Below are positions 29,095-38,882 of a DNA stretch of 64,000 bases, one piece after another. The notes beneath the pieces are model-generated. The model saw only the letters and a list, made by a program, of their open reading frames with translations. It had not been told where the DNA came from and did no database searches. The position numbers were made by a program, and so were the translations under genes. This DNA is from Bradyrhizobium sp. JYMT SZCCT0428 (GTDB taxonomy: Bacteria > Pseudomonadota > Alphaproteobacteria > Rhizobiales > Xanthobacteraceae): the NCBI RefSeq assembly GCF_018131075.1, contig NZ_JAFCLS010000001.1, positions 62,001 through 126,000 of the forward strand, given 5' to 3'. The first letter of the stretch is position 1. The number at the start of each line of letters is the position of its first letter.

Positions 29095-30576
29095 CTATCC
29101 AACCGAACCTTCGAGGCTGATCGAAATCAGCTTCTGCGCTTCCACCGCAAATTCCATCGGCAGTTGCTGCAGCACATCCTTCACAAAACCGTTGACCACG
29201 AGACCGACGGCTTCTTCCTGGCTGAGGCCGCGCTGCACGCAGTAGAACAGCACGTCTTCGGAAATCTTCGACGTGGTGGCCTCGTGCTCGAACAACGCCG
29301 AGGAGTTCTTGGCTTCGACATACGGCACGGTGTGGGCGCCGCATTTATCGCCGATCAGGAGCGAATCGCAGGCGGTGAAGTTGCGCGCGCCTGTTGCTTT
29401 CCTGTGAGCGGTGACGAGGCCGCGATAGGTGTTTTGCGAGACGCCGGCGGCAATGCCCTTCGAGATGATCCGGCTCGTCGTGTTCTTGCCGAGGTGAATC
29501 ATCTTGGTGCCGGAATCGACCTGCTGGTGACCGTTCGAGATCGCGATCGAATAGAACTCGCCGCGCGAGTTGTCGCCGCGCAGGATGCAGCTCGGGTATT
29601 TCCAGGTGATCGCCGAACCGGTCTCGACCTGGGTCCAGGAGATCTTCGAATTGTTGCCGCGGCAGTCGCCACGCTTGGTGACGAAATTGTAGATGCCGCC
29701 CTTGCCCTCGGAGTTGCCGGGGTACCAGTTCTGCACCGTCGAATATTTGATCTCGGCATCGTCGTGCGTGACGAGTTCGACGACCGCGGCGTGCAACTGG
29801 TTCTCGTCGCGCTGCGGCGCGGTGCAGCCTTCGAGATAGCTGACGTAAGAGCCCTTGTCGGCGATGATCAGCGTGCGCTCGAACTGGCCGGTGTTGCGCT
29901 CGTTGATGCGGAAGTAAGTCGACAACTCCATCGGGCAGCGCACGCCCGGCGGCACATAGACGAACGAGCCGTCGGAGAAGACAGCCGAATTCAGCGTCGC
30001 GAAATAATTGTCCGAGGTCGGCACGACCGTGCCGAGATATTTCTTCACCAGTTCAGGGTGTTCGCGGATCGCTTCCGAGATCGGCATGAAGATCACGCCG
30101 GCCTGCTTCAGCTCCTTCTGGAACGTGGTCGCGACCGAAACCGAATCGAAGACAGCGTCGACCGCGATCTTGCGCTGACCTTCTGGGCGCACGACGCCTT
30201 CGAGCACCTCGACTTCGCGCAAGGGAATGCCAAGCTTCTCGTAGGTCTTCAGGATGTCGGGATCGATCTCGTCGAGCGAACCGATCGTCTTCTTCGGCTT
30301 CGGCGCCGAATAGTAATAGAGATCCTGATAGTCGATCTTGGGATAGTTGACGCGGGCCCATTGCGGCTCGGTCATGGTCAGCCAGCGGCGATAGGCCTCC
30401 AGACGCCATTCCAGCATCCAGGCCGGTTCATTCTTTTTTGCAGAGATAAACCGGACGGTGTCTTCCGACAGCCCCTTGGGAGCCTTGTCGGACTCGATCA
30501 GCGTCTCAAATCCATATCGATATTGGTCGACGTCGATCTGCCTGACGCGATCGACCGTCTCCTGTACGGCAGCCAT
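29095..30576 (-). CDS. sufB: SUF scaffold subunit SufB
   Basis: A 493-aa cluster scaffold protein. Family segments include [75 protein letters not shown] and the C-terminal [15 protein letters not shown]. Cys and Glu residues needed for cluster assembly lie in the central beta-helix. The ATG at 30576 is chosen for its GGAGGATGGA ribosome-binding site; the frame is open for eight more codons. It is the second gene of the locus after the IscS-like desulfurase. Confidence 0.95.
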   Translation of the reverse strand: MAAVQETVDRVRQIDVDQYRYGFETLIESDKAPKGLSEDTVRFISAKKNEPAWMLEWRLEAYRRWLTMTEPQWARVNYPKIDYQDLYYYSAPKPKKTIGSLDEIDPDILKTYEKLGIPLREVEVLEGVVRPEGQRKIAVDAVFDSVSVATTFQKELKQAGVIFMPISEAIREHPELVKKYLGTVVPTSDNYFATLNSAVFSDGSFVYVPPGVRCPMELSTYFRINERNTGQFERTLIIADKGSYVSYLEGCTAPQRDENQLHAAVVELVTHDDAEIKYSTVQNWYPGNSEGKGGIYNFVTKRGDCRGNNSKISWTQVETGSAITWKYPSCILRGDNSRGEFYSIAISNGHQQVDSGTKMIHLGKNTTSRIISKGIAAGVSQNTYRGLVTAHRKATGARNFTACDSLLIGDKCGAHTVPYVEAKNSSALFEHEATTSKISEDVLFYCVQRGLSQEEAVGLVVNGFVKDVLQQLPMEFAVEAQKLISISLEGSVG

Positions 30577-30667
30577 TCCATCCTCCGCTCGCGGTTTCAA
30601 GGACCGCGGTGGATCAATCCGGCGGTTCTAGAGCCTGATCGATCCTGATTGGTTCAGAACCGATTGC

Positions 30668-31828
30668 TTAGAACCGTTCAACCTGTGTTTCGTCGCTCTT
30701 AAGTAAGGTATTGGAGAGCTTTCGCCAAGCCTTGAGGGCTAATTCAATCTCTGTCTGTGATGTAGACCACCCCAGACTGAGCCGCACAGCTCCCTGGGCC
30801 AGTTCCCGGCCCTGGCCCATGGCGTCCAGGACGTGCGATGGCTGGACCTTGCCGGAGGAGCAGGCCGAACCCGACGATACCGCAATACCGGCCAGATCGA
30901 AGCCAATTACGGCCGTTTCGGCCTTTAGGCCGGGAACGGTGAACAGTGTGGTATTGGGTAACCGCGGCGCAGCTTCCGAAAACACAATCATCCCGAGCGT
31001 CTGCTTCAAACCATCCTCAAGGCTGCTCTTGAGGCCCACCAGACGGCCGGCGTCCACTTCCAGAGCTGCCATGGCGGCTTTGGCAGCCGCGCCAAACGCT
31101 GAAATCCCCGCGACGTTCTCGGTACCCGCCCGGCGGCCCAGCTCCTGTCCGCCGCCGCGCAGCAGCGGCTCCAGCCCCTGCACGTCCCCGGTCAAAACAA
31201 CCGCTCCGACACCCTTGGGGCCGCCGATCTTGTGCGCAGAAAGCGTGATCAGATCGGCTTCGATCGATTTGATATCAAAGGCGATTTTGCCAAGCGCCTG
31301 GATCGCATCGACATGCAGCAGCCCGCCGGCCTCATGGACGATCCGGGCCACCTCCGCCACGGGCTGAATGGCACCGGTCTCGTTATTGGCCAGCATCACC
31401 GACACCAGCGCGGGAGGACCGTTCAGCAGCTCGCGCAGATGGTCGAGGTCAACAAGGCCCGACGCCGTGACCTTGATGGTCTTGATCGCGTCGGCTGAAA
31501 ACCGTCCGCCCGACAGCACGGAGGCGTGCTCGATGGCCGACACCAGGAGCCGCTGAACCGGCTGCCCCGCGCCCCGCCGCAGGAGCGGCGTCAGCGCCAG
31601 CGCGTTGGCCTCGGTTCCACCTGATGAAAAGACCACGTCCTGCGGCCGGGCGCCGACCGCCGCGGCGACCGCGGCGCGGGCTTCCTCAACCAGCCGGCGC
31701 GCCTGGCGGCCCTCGGCGTGGACCGAGGACGGGTTGCCGGCGAGCTCCCAGGCGGCCGCCATCGCCGCCTTGGCTTCCGGGCGAAGCGGCGTGGTCGCAT
31801 TCCAGTCGAGATAGATCCGGTCGGGCAT
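30668..31828 (-). CDS. IscS/NifS-like cysteine desulfurase
   Basis: A 386-aa class V aminotransferase-fold desulfurase, different from SufS downstream. The PLP lysine is in LSAHKIGGPKGVG, and the active cysteine sits in an extended loop, SSGSACSSGKVQPSHVL, which is the group I (IscS/NifS) form. The start IYLDWNATTPLRPEAK is typical. I chose the ATG at 31828 (MPDRIYLDWN); two upstream ATGs at 31843 and 31861 are possible. It heads the SUF locus, 91 bp before sufB. Confidence 0.9.
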   Translation of the reverse strand: MPDRIYLDWNATTPLRPEAKAAMAAAWELAGNPSSVHAEGRQARRLVEEARAAVAAAVGARPQDVVFSSGGTEANALALTPLLRRGAGQPVQRLLVSAIEHASVLSGGRFSADAIKTIKVTASGLVDLDHLRELLNGPPALVSVMLANNETGAIQPVAEVARIVHEAGGLLHVDAIQALGKIAFDIKSIEADLITLSAHKIGGPKGVGAVVLTGDVQGLEPLLRGGGQELGRRAGTENVAGISAFGAAAKAAMAALEVDAGRLVGLKSSLEDGLKQTLGMIVFSEAAPRLPNTTLFTVPGLKAETAVIGFDLAGIAVSSGSACSSGKVQPSHVLDAMGQGRELAQGAVRLSLGWSTSQTEIELALKAWRKLSNTLLKSDETQVERF

Positions 31829-31861
31829 GCGCCGTCTTAACATCTTTCGCGAGGCGGCCAA

Positions 31862-33076
31862 TCATTGCGCGGGCTGGCTGCTCGCCCGCACCGGCATGGC
31901 CGGTTCGGATGCCATCCGCAATCCGAACAAGGGCCTCAAGATAGTGATGCGCCGAACGATCTCATAGGTCGCCACGCAGGCGGCGATTGTGCCAAGAATC
32001 ACGATCCCCGCTTCAAGCCAGGCTGGCAGACCCTGTCCGCGCAACGCATGCGCAATCATGATGATCGCGGTCTGGTGCACGATGTAATACGGGAAGATCG
32101 CATCGGTGAGATAGCGCCGCACCGCCGAATCCGCGGTCAGCCATCGCCGCGCGAAGCCGAGCAGCGCGACCATGCAAAGCCATTGATAGGATCCATAGGC
32201 CAAGCCGGCCAGGATTTTCAGCGGCGTGCCGCCGTACCTGGTCGCCCACACCGCGAGAAAAGTCAGAAAGAACCCGGCCGCCAGCGACAGCGCCAGCCAG
32301 CGCAGACGCTCCATCGCCTCCCAGATGGCCGTAGCGCGGGCCAGCACAAAGCCGAACAGGAAGACGGTCGCGAACAGCGCGTGATTGTACCAGTCGCCGA
32401 ACAGCGCGTGCGTCGATGGAAAATGTGGCAGCAGGACCAGGCGATAGGCCGCAAGCAGCAGCGGCGGCACGACCAGCAGCAGCACGCCCGATAGCGCGGA
32501 TGCAAGCCGCCGCTCGATCCATCCGAGAAGTCCGGGAGCCAGCCACAGCACGCCTCCCAGCGCCACCGTGTAAACCCACAGATAGGCCACGAACCAGAGA
32601 TGGTTCCAAGTCGGGAGCACGATGCAGGGGTTTGGGCAGAATTGCGGCCCGAAAGCGAGGTAATGCCGCTGGTAGAAATCGACAAAGCCGGCCGGATAGC
32701 CAAGCGCCTCGACGATCTGGTCATAGGCCTGCGGTGGCACGATCACCAGCATGCCGAACACCAGGGGTATCAATAGCCGCGCTGACCGCGACCGCAGCAG
32801 CGGCCCCAATTTGTACTTGCCCAGCATGAAGCGGGTCGCCACGCCCGAAACCAGGAACAGCAGCGCCAGCCGCCATGGATTGAGCACCAGCATCACCGGT
32901 TCCAGCGCAGCGATCCGATGCGCGCTCTTGATGTGGAAGCCCCAGGAAACGTAGAGCATGCCGACATGGTAGAAGATCAGGAGGCCGAAGGCTGCGATCC
33001 GCACCCAGTCAAGATCGATGCGCCGCTCGGAGCCGGGAGCGGAATCCGGTGGTTGTGATATGGTTTGCTGCCACAT
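31862..33076 (-). CDS. Acyltransferase family 3 membrane protein
   Basis: A 404-aa integral membrane protein with about ten hydrophobic segments and the acyltransferase_3 pattern: DLDWVRIAAFGLLIFYHVGM near the N terminus, NPWRLALLFLVSGVATRF, and IFPYYIVHQTAIIMIAH near the C terminus. Family members acylate or succinylate membrane lipids and surface glycans (OPG, LPS, peptidoglycan). The ATG at 33076 follows GAGGGATCAAGC. It is divergent from the LytTR gene with only 31 bp between the start codons. Confidence 0.88.
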   Translation of the reverse strand: MWQQTISQPPDSAPGSERRIDLDWVRIAAFGLLIFYHVGMLYVSWGFHIKSAHRIAALEPVMLVLNPWRLALLFLVSGVATRFMLGKYKLGPLLRSRSARLLIPLVFGMLVIVPPQAYDQIVEALGYPAGFVDFYQRHYLAFGPQFCPNPCIVLPTWNHLWFVAYLWVYTVALGGVLWLAPGLLGWIERRLASALSGVLLLVVPPLLLAAYRLVLLPHFPSTHALFGDWYNHALFATVFLFGFVLARATAIWEAMERLRWLALSLAAGFFLTFLAVWATRYGGTPLKILAGLAYGSYQWLCMVALLGFARRWLTADSAVRRYLTDAIFPYYIVHQTAIIMIAHALRGQGLPAWLEAGIVILGTIAACVATYEIVRRITILRPLFGLRMASEPAMPVRASSQPAQ

Positions 33077-33107
33077 GGCTTGATCCCTCAATGCACGACG
33101 AAGTTGG

Positions 33108-34049
33108 ATGACCGACGTCAAAAATGCGCCTGATGGCCGTGGCGTCGAGCCGGTTTGGGATCAAAACCAGCCGGCTTGGGACGAGACGACCCCGCGTGGG
33201 ACCAGCGGCTTGTTTCGCGGGATAACCGGCGCCGACTGGCTGGTCTACGCCGCGGTCGCAGCCGTCGCGCTCGTGATCGGCAGCGTCAACGCGCTGTCGA
33301 CCGCGGACGACATCGCCCGGCGCGGCGGCTCGTATAACCTCAAGACGCCGCTGCTCTGGGAGATGACCAGCATTGCCGTCATCATCCTGTTGGCGCCGGC
33401 CCTGTTCGCCGCGGTCAGGCGAATCCGCCGGGAACCGCGCGGGCTGGTCCGTATCGCGCTGGTGATCGCGGCCATCATCGTCTTCTCCGCCGTGCACATC
33501 ACCGGGATGGTGGCATTGCGCAAACTGGTGATGTGGCTGCTCGGCGGCAGCTATGATTTCCACCTTTCGCTCGCGATCCTGCTCTATGAGGCGCGCAAGG
33601 ACGCGGTCACCTGCCTGTTGATCGGTGGCGGCATGTGGCTGATCGACAGCCGCCGCGAAGTCGCGGCGGTCGCGACGGCGGCCCCCGCCACGGCCGCGGA
33701 AGCGCTGCCGCATATGGTCTGGCTGCGCGACGGCACCACCCGCATCCGCATCGAACCCCGGGAGATTATCTGGATCAGTTCGGCCGGGAACTATGTCGAG
33801 TACAGCCTCGCCGATGGTCGCAGCCATCTGGTCCGCGGAACGCTGGCGGCGGCCGAGGCCCAGCTTGCGCTATACAAACTGGCACGGGTCCACCGCACCC
33901 GGCTGGCCAATCTCGACCGGGTGACCGCCGTGGCGTTGAAACCATCGGGAGATTTCGAGCTTACCTTCGACACCGGTCAGACCGCCGTGGGCAGCCGGCG
34001 CTACCGCAACGCCATCGCCTCGCTTGAACGCATCACCGCTTCAAGTTGA
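33108..34049 (+). CDS. Membrane-anchored LytTR DNA-binding regulator
   Basis: A 313-aa protein with about four TM segments between residues 43 and 185 and a LytTR DNA-binding domain at about 205-313 (VWLRDGTTRIRIEPREIIWIS, NYVEYSLADGRSHLVRGTL, LYKLARVHRTRLANLDRV). The N terminus (PVWDQNQPAWDETTPRGT) is polar. The membrane part has no known sensor domain, so the gene resembles one-component membrane regulators. The divergent acyltransferase gene shares its promoter region and is the obvious candidate target, by inference. Confidence 0.85.
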   Translation: MTDVKNAPDGRGVEPVWDQNQPAWDETTPRGTSGLFRGITGADWLVYAAVAAVALVIGSVNALSTADDIARRGGSYNLKTPLLWEMTSIAVIILLAPALFAAVRRIRREPRGLVRIALVIAAIIVFSAVHITGMVALRKLVMWLLGGSYDFHLSLAILLYEARKDAVTCLLIGGGMWLIDSRREVAAVATAAPATAAEALPHMVWLRDGTTRIRIEPREIIWISSAGNYVEYSLADGRSHLVRGTLAAAEAQLALYKLARVHRTRLANLDRVTAVALKPSGDFELTFDTGQTAVGSRRYRNAIASLERITASS

Positions 34050-34309
34050 GCGGCAACCTTGCCATGCCGGCACCAAGCCGACCCTCGACGAAAAGAAATC
34101 CTTAAAATCCATCAACTACTTATCCCGGGCGCCGGATTCGCCTTGGCCCGGCCTCGAGCGCATAAAAACCTTGCTTTTTGCCCCTCGCCTCATGCTAGAA
34201 CGCGGCCGACAGTTCACGGGGCGCCGCGCGCGCATCTCCCAAGCGACGCCTGATTGCCGTTTCTCCGCGGATCAATTCCGTCGCCAAGAAGCACTTCCAA
34301 GGATCATCC

Positions 34310-34957
34310 ATGCCCGAAGTTATTTTCACCGGTCCCGCGGGCCGCCTCGAAGGCCGCTACCATCCGGCGAAGCAGAAGAACGCGCCGATCGCGATGATCC
34401 TGCACCCGCATCCGCAGTTTCACGGCACGATGAATCACCAGATCGTCTACCAGTGCTACTACGCGTTCGCGCATCGCGGCTTTTCCGTGCTGCGCTTCAA
34501 TTTCCGCGGCGTCGGCCGCAGCCAGGGATCGTTCGACCACGGCACCGGCGAATTGTCGGATGCGGCGTCCGCGCTCGACTGGGCGCAGACCATCAATCCC
34601 GAAGCGCGCGCCTGCTGGGTTGCCGGCTTTTCGTTCGGCGCCTGGATCGGCATGCAGCTACTGATGCGCCGGCCCGAGGTCGAAGGTTTTATCTCGATCG
34701 CGCCGCCCGCCAACCTTTATGACTTCTCGTTCCTTGCGCCCTGCCCGTCGTCGGGCCTGATCGTGCATGGCGAAAAGGACGCGGTGGTGCCGCCGAAGGA
34801 CGTCAACACGCTGGTCGAGAAGCTCAAGACGCAAAAGGGCATCGTGATCGACCAGCAGATCATTCCCGGCGCCAACCATTTCTTCGACGGCAAATTGCAG
34901 CCGCTGATGGAGACGGTGACCGGCTATCTCGACATGCGGCTCGCCAACGTCCGTTAA
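34310..34957 (+). CDS. Alpha/beta hydrolase
   Basis: A 215-aa alpha/beta hydrolase fold protein. The nucleophile elbow is AGFSFGAWIG (Ser in GFSFG), the oxyanion region is LHPHPQFHGTMNHQIVY, the probable acid is Asp in HGEKDAVVPP, and the catalytic His is in PGANHFFDG. This compact form (dienelactone-hydrolase-like, sometimes called the 2,3-diketo or X-Pro peptidase-like group) is common and functionally undefined. The 260 bp upstream hold no other gene I can support. Confidence 0.85.
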   Translation: MPEVIFTGPAGRLEGRYHPAKQKNAPIAMILHPHPQFHGTMNHQIVYQCYYAFAHRGFSVLRFNFRGVGRSQGSFDHGTGELSDAASALDWAQTINPEARACWVAGFSFGAWIGMQLLMRRPEVEGFISIAPPANLYDFSFLAPCPSSGLIVHGEKDAVVPPKDVNTLVEKLKTQKGIVIDQQIIPGANHFFDGKLQPLMETVTGYLDMRLANVR

Positions 34958-35043
34958 CGCGGGCGGTTCCGGTGACCGCTTAGGCCGCAACGACGAAGAG
35001 ATCGATCGCGACGCTCGCGAAGATGGCCGCGGATCTGTAGGTT

Positions 35044-35175
35044 GTAAGGTGGGTTAGGCGAAGCCGTAGCCCACCATCCAGTTTATCCCAGACACGTTTG
35101 TTTCGATTCGTAGTGGGCATCACGGAGCCTGTCATCGGGCGCGTTCGCGCGACCCGCTGGCTCCACCCACCCTAC
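35044..35175. repeat. Intergenic repeat (GTAAGGTGGG / CCCACCCTAC arms)
   Basis: The outer arms at 35044-35053 and 35166-35175 match at 9 of 10 positions, and the interior holds further GTGGG/CCCAC elements. It is related in layout to the element at 24096-24185 and fills the 222-bp gap between the hydrolase and the SMR gene. Confidence 0.6.
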
Positions 35176-35179
35176 GCAT

Positions 35180-35503
35180 TCATGCCAGCTTCAACGCCAC
35201 GATCCCGGCCATGACCAGCACGATGCCGGCGATCTTCACCGGGTTGAGCGCTTCGCCGAACAGCAACACCCCCATCGTCAAGGTCCCGACCGCGCCGATG
35301 CCGGTCCACACCGTATAGGCGACACCGATCTCCAGCACCTGCAGCGCGCGGCCGAGCAGGAACACGAACGCCGCCAACAGCGCCAGCGAGGCGATGCTCC
35401 AGCCGAGCTTCGTGTAGCCGTCGGCGTATTTCATCGAGATCGCCCAGCCGACATCGAGTAGCCCGGCGGTAACCAGCGCGACCCAGGCGATCTGCGGCGA
35501 CAT
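35180..35503 (-). CDS. SMR family (Gdx/SugE-like) small multidrug transporter
   Basis: A 107-aa membrane protein with four hydrophobic segments and the Gdx/SugE signature (YTVWTGIGAVGTLTMG, WAISMKYADGYTKL, KIAGIVLVMAGIVALKL). Gdx proteins export guanidinium; EmrE-like members export lipophilic cations. The central TM1 acid, Glu in all characterised members I know (E. coli SugE reads AGLLEVVWA), is Asp here (AGLLDVGWA). Transport activity may be altered. It lies 3 bp downstream of the GST-like gene and is probably cotranscribed with it. Confidence 0.85.
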   Translation of the reverse strand: MSPQIAWVALVTAGLLDVGWAISMKYADGYTKLGWSIASLALLAAFVFLLGRALQVLEIGVAYTVWTGIGAVGTLTMGVLLFGEALNPVKIAGIVLVMAGIVALKLA

Positions 35504-35505
35504 GG

Positions 35506-36183
35506 CTACGCCGCCAGTTTCAGCATGTGCGCGTTATGGCGAACCAGAAACGCGTGCAGCAATTGCGGATAGTCGGTGCCGACGGCGTTGCGGACACTGT
35601 CCCGTATTGCCAGCTCCGTCCGCCATGCGCGCACCTTCGGCGTCTGTGCGAAGATCGAAAGGTCGATCAACTCGTCGAACACGTCGAAATAGCGGAAGAT
35701 CGGCGCGAACACCGCATCCACGAGGCTGAATTTTTCGCCGGCGAAGAATGGACCCGACCCCAGCGCCTCCTCGACGCGCGCGAACTTCGCGGCTACCGCG
35801 ACGCGTTTGGCTTCAAACACCGCGGCATCGCCTGTTGTCTCCAGTCCCCACAGCTCGCTCAGGATCGTCGACCCGAATTCCATCCAGGCCCGGTGCTGCG
35901 CCCGCCGCAAGGCATCCTGCGGGTGCAGTTTTGCACCCGCTTGCGTTTCCTCGATGTACTCGCAGATCACGTTGCTCTCGAACAGCGCCACCTCGCCCGC
36001 ATCGCCGCGCACGATCAGCACCGGCACCTTGCCGGGCGGCGAAAGTTTTAAGAACCAGTCCGGCTTGTTGGCGAGGTCGATATCGACACGCTCGAACGGC
36101 ACGCCCTTCTCGTTCAGCGCGATCACGGCGCGCTGCACATAGGGACAAAGCTTGTGGCTGATCAAAGTGAGTTTTGCCGTCAT
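35506..36183 (-). CDS. Glutathione S-transferase family protein
   Basis: A 225-aa protein with an N-terminal thioredoxin-fold domain (LISHKLCPYVQRAVIAL, PGKVPVLIV, ESNVICEYIEE) and a C-terminal all-helical domain. The CPYV motif places a Cys at the catalytic position, as in omega- or beta-like GSTs and glutathionyl-hydroquinone reductases. The ATG at 36183 follows GGAGGTCGTC. It is the first gene of a probable operon with the SMR transporter. Three TGCA-containing sites upstream look like regulator-binding sites. Confidence 0.88.
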   Translation of the reverse strand: MTAKLTLISHKLCPYVQRAVIALNEKGVPFERVDIDLANKPDWFLKLSPPGKVPVLIVRGDAGEVALFESNVICEYIEETQAGAKLHPQDALRRAQHRAWMEFGSTILSELWGLETTGDAAVFEAKRVAVAAKFARVEEALGSGPFFAGEKFSLVDAVFAPIFRYFDVFDELIDLSIFAQTPKVRAWRTELAIRDSVRNAVGTDYPQLLHAFLVRHNAHMLKLAA

Positions 36184-36219
36184 GACGACCTCCAAGGGCG
36201 AGGCCAAACGGCTCGCTTC

Positions 36220-36280
36220 ATGCATCTGCATCAAACTAGATGCATCTGCATGAAGTCGTCAAGGTCGATGCAATTGCATC
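36220..36280 (-). promoter_or_regulatory. Three TGCAT-type sites upstream of the GST gene
   Basis: ATGCATCTGCAT occurs at 36220-36231 and again exactly 20 bp on at 36240-36251; a perfect 14-bp palindrome, GATGCAATTGCATC, follows at 36267-36280. Direct spacing of two helical turns and a position 40-100 bp before the GST start suggest operators of a dimeric regulator. No regulator gene is adjacent. Confidence 0.5.
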
Positions 36281-36301
36281 AACAGACCTTGATCCCGGCC
36301 G

Positions 36302-37405
36302 TTACGGCCTGGCCATGAGCCCCCCGGTCATCGGGATCGGCACCCCCGTGGTGGCGGGATAGCTCAGCGGCAGGCCCTTGAGCCCTCGCGCCGCCAGGAA
36401 GCCAAACGCCTGCGCCTCGATCGCATCCGAGGCCCAGCCGAGCCCATCCGCGGCTTCGACGGTGGCCGGCGCCAACCGATCGCGCAGCATCCGCAGCATG
36501 GTCAGGTTGCGGGCGCCGCCGCCGGCCACGATCCAGCTCTTCGGCACCTTCGGCAGCAACGGCACGATCCGGGCGATCGACGCGGCCGTGAACGCGGTCA
36601 GGGTCGCGGCGCCGTCCGCGGGCGACATCCCGTCAACCTTCAGCGCGGCAAAATCGTTGCGGTCGAGCGATTTGGGCGGCGGCTTGGCAAAGAACGGTAG
36701 CCCCAGCGCGCGGGCAATCCAGGCGTCATTGACCTTGCCTTGCGCGGCGGTCTGGCCTGCGGTGTCGAAGCGCTGGTTCAGGACGCGGTACATGTGGTCG
36801 TCGAGCAGCGCGTTGCCGGGCCCGGTGTCGCAGGCGATCAGCGTATCGGTCCCGTCGATATAGGTGATGTTGGAGACCCCGCCGATGTTAACCACGACGA
36901 TCGGCCCCTCCCGTTCCAGCGATTGGGCCAGCGCGCGGTGATAGACCGGCACGAACGGCGCGCCCTGCCCGCCGGCGGCGACGTCGGCGGCGCGGAAATC
37001 ATGCATGACGGGGATGTGGATCGCCTTGGCAAGGGCGGCGGCATCGCCGATCTGCACCGTCAATTTGCGCTCGGGCCGGTGCAGCACCGTCTGACCGTGA
37101 AAGCCGACGATGTCGATGTCCTGGGCGGAGATGCCGTGTTGCGCGGTAAAGGCGGCTACCGCCTCGGCATGGGCCAAAGTGACGGCCTGTTCAGCGTCCC
37201 GCAGGACGCCAGGCCGCGCATCGCGCTGCGGCAGGTTGACGGCCTCGTACAGCGCCTGGCGCAGCAGGCGGCGCTCCATTTCGCTGTAGGGACGATATCC
37301 GGATGGCCCAAAAGCCCGGACTTTCCGGCCATCGGTTTCGATCATGGCGACATCGACCCCGTCGAGCGAGGTGCCGCTCATCAAACCTATTGCCGTCAAC
37401 ATCAT
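36302..37405 (-). CDS. anmK: Anhydro-N-acetylmuramic acid kinase
   Basis: A 367-aa sugar kinase that phosphorylates and opens anhydro-MurNAc during peptidoglycan recycling. Family motifs are IGLMSGTSLDGVDVA at the N terminus, GFHGQTVLHRPE, GQGAPFVPVYHRAL, NIGGVSNITYI and CDTGPGNALLDDHM. Length is normal. Two adjacent ATGs at 37405 and 37402 can start it. It is divergent from tyrS with about 175 bp between them, a neighbourhood widespread in this group. Confidence 0.95.
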   Translation of the reverse strand: MMLTAIGLMSGTSLDGVDVAMIETDGRKVRAFGPSGYRPYSEMERRLLRQALYEAVNLPQRDARPGVLRDAEQAVTLAHAEAVAAFTAQHGISAQDIDIVGFHGQTVLHRPERKLTVQIGDAAALAKAIHIPVMHDFRAADVAAGGQGAPFVPVYHRALAQSLEREGPIVVVNIGGVSNITYIDGTDTLIACDTGPGNALLDDHMYRVLNQRFDTAGQTAAQGKVNDAWIARALGLPFFAKPPPKSLDRNDFAALKVDGMSPADGAATLTAFTAASIARIVPLLPKVPKSWIVAGGGARNLTMLRMLRDRLAPATVEAADGLGWASDAIEAQAFGFLAARGLKGLPLSYPATTGVPIPMTGGLMARP

Positions 37406-37581
37406 TGTAATCGTGCCTTCGCCACGCCCTGCTCGAATCGTCCCGCCGACGACGACCAGCTTGTGCCAAACACGGACATCTTATAATGCCACACCGCACG
37501 CGCTTGCGGCAGCCCAATCCGCTATGGTTCCGCAACTCGTTACAATTACCGTGAAAATAGAATGATCAGAGTCGCAGACCA

Positions 37582-38835
37582 ATGACCGCATTTAAATCAG
37601 ATTTCCTGAACATTTTACAGGAACGCGGCTTTATCCACCAATGTTCCGATTTCGACGGCCTCGACGCGCTCGCCGCGAAAGGCCAGGCGACCGCCTATGT
37701 CGGCTACGATTGTACCGCGCCGTCGCTGCACATCGGCAATTACCTGACCATGATGATGCTGCACTGGCTGCAGCAGAGCGGCAACAAGCCGATCACCCTG
37801 ATGGGCGGCGGCACCACCATGGTCGGCGATCCCTCCGGCAAGGACGAGTCGCGCGCGATCCGCTCGATCGCGGAAATCGAGGCCAACAAGGCCTCGATCC
37901 GCGGCGTGTTCGCCAAAGTGCTGCGCTACGGCAACGGCGCCAGCGACGCCATCATGCTCGACAACGCCGAATGGCTGACCAAGCTGAACTGGATCGAAAT
38001 GCTGCGCGACATCGGCCGGCATTTCTCGGTCAACCGCATGCTGACGATGGACTCGGTGCGCCTGCGGCTCGAACGCGAGCAGGAGATGAGCTTCATCGAG
38101 TTCAACTACATGGTCTGCCAGGCCTATGACTTCGTCGAGCTTGCGCGCCGCACCGGCTGCCGGCTGCAGATGGGCGGCTCCGACCAATGGGGCAACATCG
38201 TCAACGGCGTCGATCTCGGCCGCCGCATGGGCACGGAGCAGTTGTTCGCGCTGACCACGCCGCTGCTCACCACAGCCTCGGGCGCCAAGATGGGCAAGAC
38301 GGCGCAAGGCGCGGTCTGGCTCAACGCCGACCAGTTCTCGCCGTACGACTTCTGGCAATACTGGCGCAACGTCGAGGACGCCGACGTCGTCAAATTCCTG
38401 AAACTGTTCACGATCCTGCCGATGAGCGAGATCAACAAGCTGGCGGCATTGCAAGGCGGCGAGATCAACGAGGCCAAGAAGGTGCTGGCGACCGAAGCGA
38501 CCGCGCTGCTGCACGGCCGCGATGCCGCCAACACGTCAGCCGAAACCGCGCGGCAGACGTTTGAGGAAGGCGCGGTCTCGGAAAGCCTGCCCACGGTCGA
38601 AATTCCGCGTAACGAACTCGACGCCGGCATCGGCGTGCTCGCGGCATTCGTCAAGGCCGGCCTCGTCGCATCGAACGGCGAAGCGCGCCGCCAGATCAAG
38701 GGCGGCGGCCTTCGCGTCAATGATGCTGCCGTGACCGACGAGAAGATGGTCCTGAACGCTGATAATCTCACGCAGGAAGGCGTCATCAAGCTCTCGATGG
38801 GCAAGAAGAAGCACGTCCTGCTCAAGCCTGCATAG
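37582..38835 (+). CDS. tyrS: Tyrosyl-tRNA synthetase
   Basis: A 417-aa class I aminoacyl-tRNA synthetase. The HIGH motif appears as PSLHIGNYL, the tyrosine-binding segment is GYDCTAPS, the mid-domain includes [14 protein letters not shown], and the KMSKS position is AKMGKTAQG. The C-terminal S4-like domain (residues 350-417, [16 protein letters not shown]) binds tRNA. Length and domain layout are normal for bacterial TyrS. Confidence 0.97.
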   Translation: MTAFKSDFLNILQERGFIHQCSDFDGLDALAAKGQATAYVGYDCTAPSLHIGNYLTMMMLHWLQQSGNKPITLMGGGTTMVGDPSGKDESRAIRSIAEIEANKASIRGVFAKVLRYGNGASDAIMLDNAEWLTKLNWIEMLRDIGRHFSVNRMLTMDSVRLRLEREQEMSFIEFNYMVCQAYDFVELARRTGCRLQMGGSDQWGNIVNGVDLGRRMGTEQLFALTTPLLTTASGAKMGKTAQGAVWLNADQFSPYDFWQYWRNVEDADVVKFLKLFTILPMSEINKLAALQGGEINEAKKVLATEATALLHGRDAANTSAETARQTFEEGAVSESLPTVEIPRNELDAGIGVLAAFVKAGLVASNGEARRQIKGGGLRVNDAAVTDEKMVLNADNLTQEGVIKLSMGKKKHVLLKPA

Positions 38836-38882
38836 GCGTATTCGGTTTTGACGCTTGCGTGGGATTGCGGAAGCGCGCTCCC

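Noticed and set aside
30600..30667. Segment with TTCTAGAGCCTGATCGATCC and GGTTCAGAACC between the desulfurase and sufB genes
   Set aside because: It looks like another intergenic repeat remnant, but the arms are short and I could not define its ends.
36220..36280. TGCAT repeats considered as a short CRISPR-like or satellite array
   Set aside because: Only three short sites with unequal spacing and no conserved spacers; operators fit better.
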